Shown: positions 18,998 to 28,971 of the stretch, piece after piece
Layout: each line of letters opens with the position of its first letter
How positions within the stretch are numbered: the first letter of the stretch is position 1
Origin: Bifidobacterium bohemicum DSM 22767
Lineage (GTDB): Bacteria; Actinomycetota; Actinomycetes; Actinomycetales; Bifidobacteriaceae
DNA length: 64,000 nt
Assembly (NCBI RefSeq): GCF_000741525.1
Contig: NZ_JGYP01000005.1
Span: 109,990-173,989, forward strand
Direction: 5' to 3'
The notes under the pieces: model-generated
The model's database searches: none
Seen by the model: the letters and a program-made list of their open reading frames with translations, nothing else
Told to the model about the DNA's origin: nothing
Made by a program: the position numbers and the translations under genes

Positions 18998-19762
18998 GTG
19001 GCTCTTATCGTGCAGAAGTATGGCGGTTCCTCGGTGGCTGATGCGGAATCCCTTAAACGTGTTGCCCGACGCATTGTACAGACCAAGCGGGCCGGCAACG
19101 ATGTGGCCGTGGTCGTCTCGGCCATGGGGGACACCACCGATGATCTGATCGATCAGGCAATCAGCATCGATTCAGCTCCTCCCGCCCGTGAGATGGACAT
19201 GCTGATGACCGCAGGCGAGCGTATCTCGATGAGCCTGTTGGCAATGGCCATTCACGCCGAGGGGGAGCACGCATACTCGTTCACCGGTTCACAGGCCGGA
19301 TTCATGACCGATGCTCGCTTCGGTGCCGCACACATCAGATCGGTGCGTCCCCAGCGCGTGCGTCGTGCGCTCGAGCGCGGCAGTGTCGCCATCGTCGCCG
19401 GTTTCCAAGGCATCAACGCCGATGGCGACTACACGACCTTGGGTCGTGGTGGCTCCGACACTTCGGCGGTGGCCCTAGCGGTGGCGCTTAAGGCCGATGT
19501 CTGCGAGATCTATACTGATGTGGACGGCATTTTCACCGCGGATCCGCGTATCGTGCCTTCGGCTCGTCGCATCCCATGGATCAACTATGAGGCGATTCTC
19601 GAAATGGCCTCCTGTGGTTCGAAAGTCCTCGCACTGCGTTGTGTCGAATACGCTCAGCGTTTCAATATGCCGCTGCATGTGCGCAGCTCCTTCTCGCATC
19701 GTTCGGGCACGCTGGTGATACCCGAAGGCTTTGATGCAAGCACGTTGCCAAACCTCGCATAG
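18998..19762 (+). CDS. lysC: Aspartokinase, catalytic subunit only
   Basis: A 254-residue aspartate kinase, the first step of the lysine/threonine/methionine pathway. It has [13 protein letters not shown] (residues 6-18), the [15 protein letters not shown] substrate loop, and the [13 protein letters not shown] and [15 protein letters not shown] blocks of the amino-acid-kinase fold. It ends at residue 254, right after the kinase domain, whereas most actinobacterial aspartokinases are about 420 residues with two ACT domains. The ACT part is in the next gene. Start: GTG 18998 with GGGGGAG at 18986-18992; the frame upstream is not conserved. Confidence 0.93.
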   Translation: MALIVQKYGGSSVADAESLKRVARRIVQTKRAGNDVAVVVSAMGDTTDDLIDQAISIDSAPPAREMDMLMTAGERISMSLLAMAIHAEGEHAYSFTGSQAGFMTDARFGAAHIRSVRPQRVRRALERGSVAIVAGFQGINADGDYTTLGRGGSDTSAVALAVALKADVCEIYTDVDGIFTADPRIVPSARRIPWINYEAILEMASCGSKVLALRCVEYAQRFNMPLHVRSSFSHRSGTLVIPEGFDASTLPNLA

Positions 19763-19785
19763 AACAGTCAAGGAAGAGAGACGAA

Positions 19786-20391
19786 ATGACTACAGAAAAT
19801 GCATCGGAAAGCAAGTCCAAGGCCCGCCACGTCAACGACAACCCCTCCTTGGGCGACATTTTTCCGGATTTGGATCCCGAGGCCCCGGTCATCTCCGGAG
19901 TTGCCCACGATCGTACCGAGTCGTTGGTCACCGTCAATGGCGTGCCCGATGAACCTGGAATCGCGGCGAAGGTGTTCACTGAACTCGCGAGAGCCGACAT
20001 CAACGTCGATATGATCGTGCAGGCCGCTTCTTCCGACGGTACGGCAGACATTTCGTTCACAGTGCCCGAAGCCGTCATCAAGGCGACGAGCAAGGTCCTT
20101 GCCGGCAAAAAGGATGAGTTCGGTTACCGTTCGCTCGACATCAACAACAATGTGGGCAAGGTCGCGGTTGTCGGTGTCGGCATGAAGACGCATTCGGGCC
20201 TGGCGGCCAAGTTCTTCGAGGCATTGAGCAATCAGTGCATCAACGTCTTGATGATTTCGACCTCTGAGATCCGTATAGCCGCATTGGTGCCGCTGGAACA
20301 GCTGGATGACGCCGTCCGTGCGCTGCATACGGCCTACGGCCTCGATGCCGTGCAGGTTGAAGCTGTCGTCTACGGTGGCACCGGGCGGTGA
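19786..20391 (+). CDS. Aspartokinase ACT-domain regulatory subunit
   Basis: A 201-residue protein. After about 35 hydrophilic residues it shows two ACT domains: VTVNGVPDEPGIAAKVFTEL (about 47-110) and VAVVGVGMKTHSGLAAKFFEAL (about 127-195). This is the C-terminal half of classical aspartokinase, which binds threonine and lysine for feedback control. It starts 23 nt after the catalytic gene, in a different frame, with its own AGGAAGAGAG site, so it is a true separate gene and not an in-frame internal start. It probably assembles with the upstream kinase like the alpha/beta pair of Corynebacterium. Confidence 0.9.
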   Translation: MTTENASESKSKARHVNDNPSLGDIFPDLDPEAPVISGVAHDRTESLVTVNGVPDEPGIAAKVFTELARADINVDMIVQAASSDGTADISFTVPEAVIKATSKVLAGKKDEFGYRSLDINNNVGKVAVVGVGMKTHSGLAAKFFEALSNQCINVLMISTSEIRIAALVPLEQLDDAVRALHTAYGLDAVQVEAVVYGGTGR

Positions 20392-20454
20392 GGCGAGTCG
20401 CCTGCTCTTCCGGCGGGTGCCGTGTTGGTTGAGAAAGATTAGGAGACGGAACGA

Positions 20455-21525
20455 ATGGTTCAGATCAACGATAAGGGCGTGAACGTCGCGGTGTTGGGTG
20501 CCACCGGCCAGGTCGGCATGGTGATGCGGCGCGTGCTTGACGAGCGGGATTTTCCGATCAATGATCTGCGGTTTATGGCCTCGGCGCATTCGGCCGGAAC
20601 GATGCTCAATTGGCGTGGTCATGATATCGAGGTCGAGGATGTGGAAAGGGCCGACCTTTCGGGCATCGATATCGCCATTTTCTCTGCGGGCGGGGGCACA
20701 TCCAAAGTGTGGGCTCCGCGATTCGCCAAAGCGGGCGCCTACGTCGTGGACAACTCCTCGCAGTGGCGTATGGACGACGATGTGCCGCTGGTGGTGGCCG
20801 AGGCCAATCCGGATGACCTCGATGACGTTCCCCGTCGCATAGTCGCCAATCCCAACTGCACAACCATGGCCTGCATTCCGGTGCTGAAGCCCCTCGATGC
20901 GCATTTCGGCCTCAGACGGCTGATCGTCAGCTCATATCAGGCGGTTTCCGGAGCGGGACGAGCCGGTGTGGAACAGCTGATGAACGAGGCCAGGGCGGCC
21001 GTCGACCAAGGCGCCGACAAGCTCGTATTCGATGGTTCCGCAATCGATTTTCCCGAACCCACCAAAGTCGCGCGTACCATTGCCTTCAATGCCGTGCCCT
21101 TTATCGGCGCGGTTGTGGATGACGGCAGCGAGGAGACCGACGAGGAGCAGAAGCTGCGTAACGAAAGTCGCAAGATTCTGCACCTGCCGCATCTGGCGGC
21201 GTCCTGCACCTGCGTTCGTGTCGGCGTCTTCACCTCGCACGGCATGAGCGTGAACGCTGAATTCGAGCGTGACGTCACCCCGGATATGGCTCGTGGGGTG
21301 TTAGGCGGTGCGCCGGGTGTCATGTTGGCCGACATACCCACCCCGCAGCTGGCCGCTGGCAAGGACCCAAGCTTCGTCGGACGTATTCGGCAGGATCAGG
21401 CCGTTGACGGCAACAAAGGCCTCGCGTTCTTCATCGCCAATGACAACCTGCGCAAGGGAGCCGCCCTCAATGCGGTTGAGATCGCCGAAATCATCGCCGC
21501 CAAGCATTTCGCCGAACGTCTCTGA
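20455..21525 (+). CDS. asd: Aspartate-semialdehyde dehydrogenase
   Basis: A 356-residue NADP-dependent enzyme that reduces aspartyl phosphate to aspartate semialdehyde. N-terminal nucleotide loop GATGQVGMVMRR (about 15-26), the FSAGGGTSK segment, catalytic Cys in NPNCTTM (about residue 135) and SSYQAVSGAGRAG. Gene order kinase, ACT subunit, asd gives the first two steps of the pathway in one run, with 63 nt before asd. The start ATG 20455 has TTAGGAGACGG upstream. Confidence 0.97.
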   Translation: MVQINDKGVNVAVLGATGQVGMVMRRVLDERDFPINDLRFMASAHSAGTMLNWRGHDIEVEDVERADLSGIDIAIFSAGGGTSKVWAPRFAKAGAYVVDNSSQWRMDDDVPLVVAEANPDDLDDVPRRIVANPNCTTMACIPVLKPLDAHFGLRRLIVSSYQAVSGAGRAGVEQLMNEARAAVDQGADKLVFDGSAIDFPEPTKVARTIAFNAVPFIGAVVDDGSEETDEEQKLRNESRKILHLPHLAASCTCVRVGVFTSHGMSVNAEFERDVTPDMARGVLGGAPGVMLADIPTPQLAAGKDPSFVGRIRQDQAVDGNKGLAFFIANDNLRKGAALNAVEIAEIIAAKHFAERL

Positions 21526-21737
21526 CTCCAAGTGCCTTCATGTTCGGACGCGTTGCGGTTGTTTGGGTTTTGCGTTGGATGGATGTCGGTCGGGTCACAG
21601 TCGGTTTTGCGACGGGAATGCTCGTGAAAACCTACGGCAATGTTAACGAAAACCCGCAGCGGCGTTCATGAGGCACTGCGACAGCGTTCATGACGTCCTA
21701 CGGCGAATTCATAGAGGGTACGTGACATACTGGGTCT

Positions 21738-22358
21738 ATGTCGAAGGCATCACAAGAGGCACGTAAGCAGCTGGATCGTATCGTCGCTTTGGGCTACCCG
21801 GATGTGGCGGACATGAGCGAGGCCGGGTTCCGAGCCTTGGCGCGTCCCCTACTTGAGACGTTGGATCAGACGGATCTGGGGGAGAACATCCTGCTGGTGC
21901 CGACCCACGAGCTGGTCAGTCCGGAATCGTTGATTTCCCGCACCAGCATCAATCGCATGGCCGGCTTCACGACCATGCCGCCGCGTGATGTGGCGAGCTT
22001 CTTGCCACAGGACGGCTTCGAACCGCCCGAAGGCCCGTTCTATATCGTCGTCGAGCCGCACACCGGCACCGCGTACGTCAACCGCGAACCCGACGTGGCG
22101 CGCAAACTGATCGACTCCGACGAACGCATGCCCCTCACTCTCGAAGAAGGTTTGGCCATCGCCACGCAGCACACGGACTGGCTGGTGAAAAAGAACGGCT
22201 TCAACCTGCTCGGATCGCGTTCGAGTGATGGTCGTTTCCCCAGTATTTGGATGAGTCAGACGGCCCCGCGCCTTGGTTCCGTCTGGCCCACCTCCCGCCA
22301 TACCTGGCTCGGCAACGCTTACTGCCTGGCTCGTCGAGGCGTCTCCTTGTTCCGCTGA
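21738..22358 (+). CDS. DUF5701 family protein
   Basis: A 206-residue protein of unknown function. It shows the DUF5701 pattern with RTSINRMAGFTTM, GPFYIVVEPHTGTAYVNREP and HTDWLVKKNGFNLLGSR, then APRLGSVWPTSRHTWLGNA near the C terminus. The last dozen residues (YCLARRGVSLFR) look unlike the family, so a late frame change cannot be excluded. It stands alone. The leader at 21590-21600 has TCGGGTCACAG, one mismatch from the right half of the pilus element but without the left half. Confidence 0.75.
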   Translation: MSKASQEARKQLDRIVALGYPDVADMSEAGFRALARPLLETLDQTDLGENILLVPTHELVSPESLISRTSINRMAGFTTMPPRDVASFLPQDGFEPPEGPFYIVVEPHTGTAYVNREPDVARKLIDSDERMPLTLEEGLAIATQHTDWLVKKNGFNLLGSRSSDGRFPSIWMSQTAPRLGSVWPTSRHTWLGNAYCLARRGVSLFR

Positions 22359-23029
22359 GTGCGGCTGTCACCGCCGGCTGCTCGTCCTGCCGTGTCACGG
22401 CGGAGGTGCGCCGTCCAATCCGCCCGGGCTGGCCGAGCCTAAACTGACCGACTCCGGTTCCGAGTCAACTGACTCTCCTCAATCCATGCAGGATATCGGT
22501 TCCTCTTTCGATTCCAACAGCGTCAAGCCCCACAAGCGTTCCCGTTCCCATCTTGACTCACGCGGCATACCCCCTCTAGGTGTCTTTCCTCGCCTCCCGT
22601 TTGCGCTGTAAGTTGCGTTATAGGTAGGGGGGGCATTCCCGATACCGCCCGACATGCCGTCAGAAGCGAATGCCGAAGTATCGTCATTTTGGGAATCGGG
22701 CGCCGTCTTGTGGCCAAAAACTTCCTGCTTTAACGACGAAAGAGTTTGGAAGTTTGAGGTATTTATGGCACGAATGGGTCAAAGATGGCGGGAAACGTAT
22801 GTTTTTTGGTGCTTCAAAGCGACGTTTTCTGGCATCTTTGGCATGTTTCCGGCACGAATGGCGTAGGCGAAGTCGGTGTTGAGCGCCAGAAGTGTCGCAT
22901 CGCGAGCAGCCGGCGCCTTTTCTACGCAAAAGCCGCTAACATGGCTGAATGCGTCTGCCGCACCGGATGCACGTACGATAATGTGTTTCGTTACCTAAGG
23001 TAACGCTTCGATCGGAAGAAGGAGGAGAG
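22359..23029. other. Region upstream of leuA
   Basis: No gene is seen. 22450-22475 has GACTC, GAGTC and GACTC at 9-12 bp spacing. GGCACGAATGG occurs twice (about 22768 and 22851). A short frame 22941-23003 (20 codons) is not Leu-rich. GATAAT at 22977-22982 is a likely -10 for leuA. Confidence 0.45.
22990..23004. promoter_or_regulatory. 15-bp perfect palindrome at the leuA promoter
   Basis: GTTACCTAAGGTAAC is a perfect inverted repeat (6-bp arms, TAA centre), 25 bp before the leuA ATG. It begins 8 bp after GATAAT (22977-22982), so it would cover the transcription start, a usual repressor position. Confidence 0.6.
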
Positions 23030-24940
23030 ATGGGTCAGGATCGATCATCGGTATTCGATCTCGCGGCGGTTGCCGCGGCGTCCAATGGAGGTAACAACGA
23101 CCTGTTGCTGCCTCCCGATCGGTTCGTCGGCGATGCGCAGAGGCCAAGTAGGATGCCGTATGGCAAATATGTGGCCTATGACAAGCAGGTGCCGTTCGAC
23201 TACCCTGAACGCACATGGCCGCAGAAGCGTTTGAACCGTGCACCGCGCTGGTGCTCCGTCGATCTGCGGGACGGCAATCAGGCTCTGGTCAATCCGATGG
23301 ATTCCGAGCGCAAGCTTCGTTTCTGGAACCTTCTGATTTCCATGGGCTTCAAGGAGATCGAGGTCGGGTTCCCCAGCGCCTCGGATACGGACTACGACTT
23401 CGTACGCCTCTTGATCGAGCGCGAGCTGATTCCCGACGACGTCACGATCGTCGTCTTGACCCAGGCCCGCGAGCACCTGATTCGTAAGACCTACGAATGC
23501 CTGCGAGGTGCCAGACGTGCCGTCGTGCACTTCTACAACTCAGTGTCCGTGTTGCAACGCGAGGTCGTCTTCCGTCAGGATAAGGCCGGCATCAAGAAGC
23601 TGGCGACCGATGCGGCCGAGTTGTGCAAGGACCTTGAGGGTGAGGCCGAAGGTACGGAACTATATTACGAATATTCCCCCGAGTCGTTTACCGGCACGGA
23701 ACCGGATTATGCGGTCGAGGTGTGCAATGCCGTGATCGACGTCATCGATCCCACGCCGGAGTGCAGGATGATCATCAATCTGCCGGCCACCGTCGAGATG
23801 ACTACCCCTAACGTTTTCGCTGACGAGGTCGAGTATGTCTCCACTCACCTCAACAAGCGGGATTCGGTGGTGCTTTCCCTGCACCCTCACAACGACGAGG
23901 GCATGGGCGTTGCCGCTGCTGAATTGGGTGTGCTGGCCGGCGCGGACCGCATCGAAGGCTGCCTGCTGGGCAACGGGGAACGCACCGGCAACGTCGATCT
24001 GGTGACGTTGGGACTGAACATGCTCACGCAGGGCATCGATCCCCAGATTGACTACTCCAATGTGCCTGAGATCCGCAAGACGGTTGAGTACTGCAACCAG
24101 ATGGTCATCTCCGAACGTCACCCCTACGCCGGCAACTTCGTGTTCACCGCATTTTCCGGATCACATCAGGACGCCATCAAGAAGGGGTTGGAGGCGCGGC
24201 AGATGGCGGCAGAGCGGGCCGGCACGAACCTTGAGGACTTCGTGTGGCTCGTGCCGTATCTGCCCATCGATCCAAAGGACATCGGCCGCACCTATGAGGC
24301 CATCATTCGCGTCAACTCCCAGTCCGGCAAGGGCGGCATGGCATATCTGCTCAAGACCAACCACAACCTCGACTTGCCCAAGCGCCTGCAGATCGAGTTC
24401 GAGAAGGCCGTTCAGAGCTATGCGGACAAGACCGACAAAGAGGTCAAGGATGACGAGATCTGGCGCCTGTTCAAGGACGAGTACCTGCCCGTCGAGGAGA
24501 ACGGAGCCTGTGCCGCCGGCGACGTGGTGGCCGATCATGGTGACGAAAGCCTCAAATCGTGGGGACAGTTGAAGCTGCTGAACGTTTCGATCTCTTCGGG
24601 CGCCGATGGATCCGATACGGTGCTCAAGGCCAAACTGCTTGATCGCGGCGTTGAACCCGGAACCGAGGACCCCGTCGAACGCGAGGTCTGCGGTGCCGGC
24701 AACGGCCCGCTTGACGCCTTCCTCAATGCACTGTCTTCGATCGGCTTCGAAGTGGGCGTCATGGATTACGCCGAGCATGCCATGACCGCCGGTACTGACG
24801 CGCAGGCAGCCTCCTATGTCGAATGTCGAATCGGAGGCGAGGGCGCCGAGCGAATCATCTGGGGGGTCGGCATTGATTCGTCGATCGCCACCAGCTCGCT
24901 GAAGGCCGTGATTTCCGCCATCAACCGTTCATGTCGTTGA
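23030..24940 (+). CDS. leuA: 2-isopropylmalate synthase
   Basis: A 636-residue enzyme joining acetyl-CoA and 2-oxoisovalerate, the committed step of leucine synthesis. It is of the long actinobacterial class. The catalytic TIM barrel has DLRDGNQALVNPM (about residues 77-89), IEVGFPSASDTDY, the metal-site HPHNDEGMG (about 284) and GNGERTGNVDLV. The C-terminal allosteric domain (about 490-630) binds leucine. GAAGGAGGAGAG stands just before ATG 23030. It is monocistronic and converges on the penicillin-binding protein gene. Confidence 0.97.
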   Translation: MGQDRSSVFDLAAVAAASNGGNNDLLLPPDRFVGDAQRPSRMPYGKYVAYDKQVPFDYPERTWPQKRLNRAPRWCSVDLRDGNQALVNPMDSERKLRFWNLLISMGFKEIEVGFPSASDTDYDFVRLLIERELIPDDVTIVVLTQAREHLIRKTYECLRGARRAVVHFYNSVSVLQREVVFRQDKAGIKKLATDAAELCKDLEGEAEGTELYYEYSPESFTGTEPDYAVEVCNAVIDVIDPTPECRMIINLPATVEMTTPNVFADEVEYVSTHLNKRDSVVLSLHPHNDEGMGVAAAELGVLAGADRIEGCLLGNGERTGNVDLVTLGLNMLTQGIDPQIDYSNVPEIRKTVEYCNQMVISERHPYAGNFVFTAFSGSHQDAIKKGLEARQMAAERAGTNLEDFVWLVPYLPIDPKDIGRTYEAIIRVNSQSGKGGMAYLLKTNHNLDLPKRLQIEFEKAVQSYADKTDKEVKDDEIWRLFKDEYLPVEENGACAAGDVVADHGDESLKSWGQLKLLNVSISSGADGSDTVLKAKLLDRGVEPGTEDPVEREVCGAGNGPLDAFLNALSSIGFEVGVMDYAEHAMTAGTDAQAASYVECRIGGEGAERIIWGVGIDSSIATSSLKAVISAINRSCR

Positions 24941-25021
24941 AACCCGGCCGCACCTTCCAAGACGCGGCCGTGAAGCGCACATGGAATGAAGGCCGGTTGC
25001 GATGCCTCGTCCGTGCTGGTG

Positions 25022-27307
25022 CTACTGGCCGTTGCCGGAAGTCTCGTTCTTGTGCGCATCGCCGTTTGCGGATGGCGTGGTGGATGGTGTTGAGGACTGT
25101 GTGTCCGGCTGTGCGGGAATATTGGTCAAGCCGGTTTCGGTACTTCCGGGAGTGTTTACGCGACCAGTGGTGCCCGTGCCGCCTTGGAGACGATAATTCG
25201 GGCTTGCGGAATACCTGTACAAGCCGCCGACGCCCCAGGATCCATCCGGCCCGCCGATCTTCCCCTCGTCCTTGACCACCGGGAACGTCTCATTCGGCGT
25301 GCCGTTCAACGCCTGCCGCATGTATTCGGTGAACAGATGGACCGGGTAGTCGCTGCCGTTGCCGTAGCCCGCGCGCAGTTGCGGAATCTCCTGCGGGCTG
25401 CCATTGGGACCGGGGCACCACATGGCGAACACGGTCACGCTGTTGGAGGTGAATCCGGCGAAACTGCCCGCTGTTGAATCGTTTGCCGTGCCGGATTTGC
25501 CCGCGACGGCCTTGCCGATGCGTCTGGCCTCGGTCGCCGTTCCATATTGGACGGTGCCGGTCAGGGCCTTGGTCACCAGCGCGGTGTCGTTGGCGGTGAA
25601 GACGCGTTCGGTGTTGGTGGGTGCGCGGTACATCTCCTTGCCTTTGGCGTCCTTGACGCTGGAGACGATGTGCAGCGTCGGCCTGTTGCCTTGGTTCGCG
25701 AAGGTCGCATAGGCCCTGGCGATGTCGGCCACGTGCACCGAATCGTTGCCGAGCACGGTGAAGGGGTTGTCGCCGGTCACCAGCTTCGGGTTCACGCCCG
25801 CCGCCTGGGCGGTCTGGGCGACCTTTTTCGCGCCCAGGTGACCCTGCACGTCCATGTAAACGGTGTTCACGGAATTTGCGGTCGCGTTGTAAAGGTTGAT
25901 GTATCCGAAACTTTGGTTGTCGAAATTCCGTACGGGTGAGGTGATGTTTTCGAAGATGCGGGGTGAATTGCCGTTGAACGTCGTGTTCAGGTTCACCCCG
26001 GACTGCACCGCCGCCATGAGCGCGAACGGCTTCATGGTCGAGCCCGGTTCGTAGGAGGCTTGCGTCGCGTTGTTGAGCTGTTTGGCCAGATAATCGTCGC
26101 CGGCGTAGAGTGCCACGATTGAGCCGTCTTTGGGATTGACGTTCATGCCGCCGATCTGTACGCCTTGCGGCACGATGTCCTTGCCGCCCTGTGACGGACT
26201 GGCAACGTTGAACATGAGGTCCTGCTTGCCCTTGTCGATCGTGGTGACGATTCTGTAGCCGCCGGTGTCCAGGTCGTCCCTGCTGAAGGTACCGTCCTGA
26301 GTGAGCTCATCGCGCACCATCTGCATGAGGTACCCATTGGGCCCCGCGAAGGAGTTCTGCCGGCTCTGCGGTGGTACGGTCTGTGGCGGTTGCGCGTTTT
26401 TGGCGTCCGTCGCCGATATGTACCCCTTGCTTTTCATGATCGAAATGACCCTGTTGAACCGAAGGTTCGCCTGTTTCTGGTTCACTGCCGGATCCCAGTT
26501 CGAGGGTGCGGGGATGATGCCGGCCAGCATTGCGGCCTCGGGCATGGTCAGATCCTTGGCCTCCTTGTTGTAGTAGGCCTTCGCCGCCGCCTGGATGCCG
26601 TATGCGCCGCGACCCAGGTAAATCGTGTTCATGTAGTTGCACAGGACCTCGTCTTTGCTTTGGGTCTGTGTGATCTTAAGCGCGAGAAGGGCTTCCTTGA
26701 CCTTGCCGGAGTAGGTGTGGGTATCACCCATATAATACCGTTCTGCGTATTGCTGGGTGATCGTGGAGCCTCCCTGACGGGCTCCGCCGGACACGTTGTT
26801 GAAGAAGGCGCGGGCGATGCCTTTGATGTCGACGCCTTTGTCCTGATAGAACGACTGGTTTTCCGAGGCGATGATCGATTCGCCGACGTATTTCGGCAGT
26901 GCCTGGCAACCTATGATTTCGCGGTTCTGGGTTGCGAAGGTGCCCATTTCGGTCGTGCCGTCGCCATAGTAGACCGTTGTTTTCTCGGCCATTGCGATTT
27001 TTTCGGGCGACGGCAGCTCGGTAGTCGAGTAGGCGTAGGCGAAGGCGCCGATTCCAAGGGCCAGCAGTCCTGCGATAATGCCCACCGTCCATTTGAGGAG
27101 GAGATGGCGTTTCGGCCGGTTGCGTTTGGGGCCGCGGTGGCTGTTGCGTGCGTTCGCGGCATGATTGCCCCGGTTGCGGTTGTTGCGTGGGTTGGCGCTG
27201 TGGCCTGCACCGCCATATGAACCTGAGGTCGACGCACGACCGGCACGGCGCCTGCCTGCCGCTGAGCTTGTGGTTCGTGATGTACCCTTGCGTTGCTGTG
27301 ATGCCAT
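25022..27307 (-). CDS. Class A penicillin-binding protein (transglycosylase/transpeptidase)
   Basis: A 761-residue bifunctional peptidoglycan synthase. A 70-residue basic Gly/Asn/Arg-rich cytoplasmic head is followed by one membrane helix (LLLKWTVGIIAGLLALGIGA, about 70-90). The GT51 domain has the catalytic Glu in ASENQSFYQDKGVD (about 144), RQGGSTITQQYAERYYM and AYYNKEAKDLTMPEAAMLAG. The transpeptidase domain has SxxK in EPGSTMKPF (about 422), SxN in NSVNTV (about 478) and KSGTAND (about 603). A Ser/Thr/Pro/Gly tail ends the protein outside the membrane. It resembles PonA/PBP1A. Confidence 0.95.
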   Translation of the reverse strand: MASQQRKGTSRTTSSAAGRRRAGRASTSGSYGGAGHSANPRNNRNRGNHAANARNSHRGPKRNRPKRHLLLKWTVGIIAGLLALGIGAFAYAYSTTELPSPEKIAMAEKTTVYYGDGTTEMGTFATQNREIIGCQALPKYVGESIIASENQSFYQDKGVDIKGIARAFFNNVSGGARQGGSTITQQYAERYYMGDTHTYSGKVKEALLALKITQTQSKDEVLCNYMNTIYLGRGAYGIQAAAKAYYNKEAKDLTMPEAAMLAGIIPAPSNWDPAVNQKQANLRFNRVISIMKSKGYISATDAKNAQPPQTVPPQSRQNSFAGPNGYLMQMVRDELTQDGTFSRDDLDTGGYRIVTTIDKGKQDLMFNVASPSQGGKDIVPQGVQIGGMNVNPKDGSIVALYAGDDYLAKQLNNATQASYEPGSTMKPFALMAAVQSGVNLNTTFNGNSPRIFENITSPVRNFDNQSFGYINLYNATANSVNTVYMDVQGHLGAKKVAQTAQAAGVNPKLVTGDNPFTVLGNDSVHVADIARAYATFANQGNRPTLHIVSSVKDAKGKEMYRAPTNTERVFTANDTALVTKALTGTVQYGTATEARRIGKAVAGKSGTANDSTAGSFAGFTSNSVTVFAMWCPGPNGSPQEIPQLRAGYGNGSDYPVHLFTEYMRQALNGTPNETFPVVKDEGKIGGPDGSWGVGGLYRYSASPNYRLQGGTGTTGRVNTPGSTETGLTNIPAQPDTQSSTPSTTPSANGDAHKNETSGNGQ

Positions 27308-27699
27308 GAAGTCAACCGTAGCTGTTCCCCTTGAAAAACCGCATCATGCAGGACCTTGCATGAGCTTTCCGCCCGGCTTCGGCCAGGGCCGTCCATCGCG
27401 TCGCCGGGCTTCGGGCCGATCGTAGACGGAGCGGATGAAGTCCTGTTGGGCGGTGTGATTCGGGGGGGGGGCGGCCGTTCTCGCCGGGTGAGGACATGGC
27501 TCTGAGTATGCCAGATAGTCCGGGTCGGAGTTTCCCCTTGGCTGAACGGAATTCCCATTATGGTGTCATGCCTGCCCGTATCGCATGACTGGCGCTGTCT
27601 CCCCGCGCGTCTAAGGGAGACCTGAAATGTGAAATTCAACACTCAGAGATACTATTGACCGTGATATTTGTCTGTCGGTTTGATAAGGAGTCGGTCGAT
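27308..27699. other. Divergent promoter region between PBP gene and ino1
   Basis: It holds a G10 run at 27462-27471 and otherwise no gene. TTGACC at 27655-27660 could be a -35, but spacing to any -10 is poor. Confidence 0.5.
27462..27471. repeat. G10 homopolymer tract
   Basis: Ten consecutive G between two divergent genes, about 155 bp from the PBP start. It matches in length the G10 at 3682 and the G9 at 36688. Confidence 0.9.
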
Positions 27700-28842
27700 A
27701 TGAGTATTCGTGTTGCGGTCGCAGGTATCGGCAATTGTGCCTCTTCGCTCGTTCAGGGCGTACAGTATTACAAAGGCGCCAAGGATGACGAGAAGATTCC
27801 GGGTCTCATGCACAATAACTTCGGCGGCTACCGCGTGCGCGACATCGAGTTTGTCGCGGCGTTCGACGTTGATGCGCTGAAGGTCGGCAAGGATATCTCC
27901 GAGGCCATCGGCGCCTCGCAAAACAACACCTACAAGTTCTGCGACGTGCCGAACCTAGGTGTCGAGGTGCTGCGCGGACCCACCTATGACGGGCTGGGCG
28001 AGTATTACCGTCAGATGATTACCGAGTCGGAAGCCGAGCCGGTCGATGTGGCGCAGGTGCTGCGCGACAGGAACGTCGATGTCTTGGTCAGTTACCTGCC
28101 GGTCGGCTCCGAAGAGGCCGATAAGGCGTATGCTCAGGCGGCGATGGATGCGGGTTGCGCCTTCGTCAACTGTCTGCCGGTCTTCATCGCCTCCGACCCG
28201 GAGTGGGCCCAGAAGTTCCGTGACGCCGGCGTGCCTATCATCGGCGACGACATCAAGAGCCAGGTGGGTGCCACCATCACTCACCGTACGATGGCGCGCC
28301 TGTTCGAGGACCGGGGCGTACGCCTTGACCGCACCTATCAGTTGAATGTCGGCGGCAACATGGACTTCATGAACATGTTGCAGCGCTCGCGCCTTGAATC
28401 CAAGAAAATCTCCAAAACCCGCGCCGTCACTTCGATCGTGCCGCATGAGATGGCAGAACGTGACGTGCACATCGGCCCATCCGACTACGTGGCTTGGCTT
28501 GACGACCGCAAGCTTGCGTTCGTGCGACTTGAGGGCACGACCTTCGGTGACGTGCCGCTGAACCTTGAATACAAACTCGAGGTCTGGGACTCCCCGAATT
28601 CCGCGGGCATCGTCATCGATGCCGTGCGTGCGGCCAAGATCGCGCTCGACCGACATCTTGCCGGTCCGGTTCTTGCTCCCAGCTCCTACTTCATGAAGTC
28701 CCCGGCCGTGCAGCATGAGGACAGTGAGGCTCGTGATCTCGTCGAGAAGTTCATTGCCGGTCAGGTCGAGAATGATGAGTCCGAGCTTGACGCCGACGTT
28801 CAGGCCGCCAAAGACAACGGCAAGGACGTCTGGCATGCCTGA
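27700..28842 (+). CDS. ino1: Inositol-3-phosphate synthase
   Basis: A 380-residue NAD-dependent enzyme converting glucose 6-phosphate to inositol 3-phosphate, the source of inositol for phosphatidylinositol and glycolipids in Actinobacteria. Seen: the Rossmann loop [16 protein letters not shown] (5-20), [26 protein letters not shown] and the catalytic-domain [12 protein letters not shown] block. Length agrees with actinobacterial and archaeal short forms. ATG 27700 has AAGGAG at 27685-27690; the frame upstream is not conserved. Confidence 0.96.
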   Translation: MSIRVAVAGIGNCASSLVQGVQYYKGAKDDEKIPGLMHNNFGGYRVRDIEFVAAFDVDALKVGKDISEAIGASQNNTYKFCDVPNLGVEVLRGPTYDGLGEYYRQMITESEAEPVDVAQVLRDRNVDVLVSYLPVGSEEADKAYAQAAMDAGCAFVNCLPVFIASDPEWAQKFRDAGVPIIGDDIKSQVGATITHRTMARLFEDRGVRLDRTYQLNVGGNMDFMNMLQRSRLESKKISKTRAVTSIVPHEMAERDVHIGPSDYVAWLDDRKLAFVRLEGTTFGDVPLNLEYKLEVWDSPNSAGIVIDAVRAAKIALDRHLAGPVLAPSSYFMKSPAVQHEDSEARDLVEKFIAGQVENDESELDADVQAAKDNGKDVWHA

Positions 28843-28887
28843 GGGCGGCGAATCTTCAACGCATGATTAATGCATGATCGACGCATG

Positions 28888-28923
28888 AGGTGGCCGGCTC
28901 CGATTGGGGGGAGCCGGCCACCT
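28888..28923. terminator. Bidirectional terminator between ino1 and glf
   Basis: AGGTGGCCGGCTC (28888-28900) pairs perfectly with GAGCCGGCCACCT (28911-28923). It lies between the 3' ends of convergent genes and can serve both. Confidence 0.88.
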
Positions 28924-28971
28924 TCGTATTGTTGCCGATTTTTGACGCTGTTGACCAGCGCCCGTGTGGCG

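Noticed and set aside
21590-21600. TCGGGTCACAG upstream of the DUF5701 gene as a fourth pilus element
   Set aside because: One mismatch in the right half, and no YGACACGCC at the 23-nt position.
22941-23003. 20-codon frame upstream of leuA as a leucine attenuator peptide
   Set aside because: It holds only one leucine codon, and no paired terminator/antiterminator hairpins were seen.
24945-24970. CGGCCGC/GCGGCCG hairpin after leuA as terminator
   Set aside because: A 7-bp GC stem with no T-run in GC-rich DNA; too weak to list.
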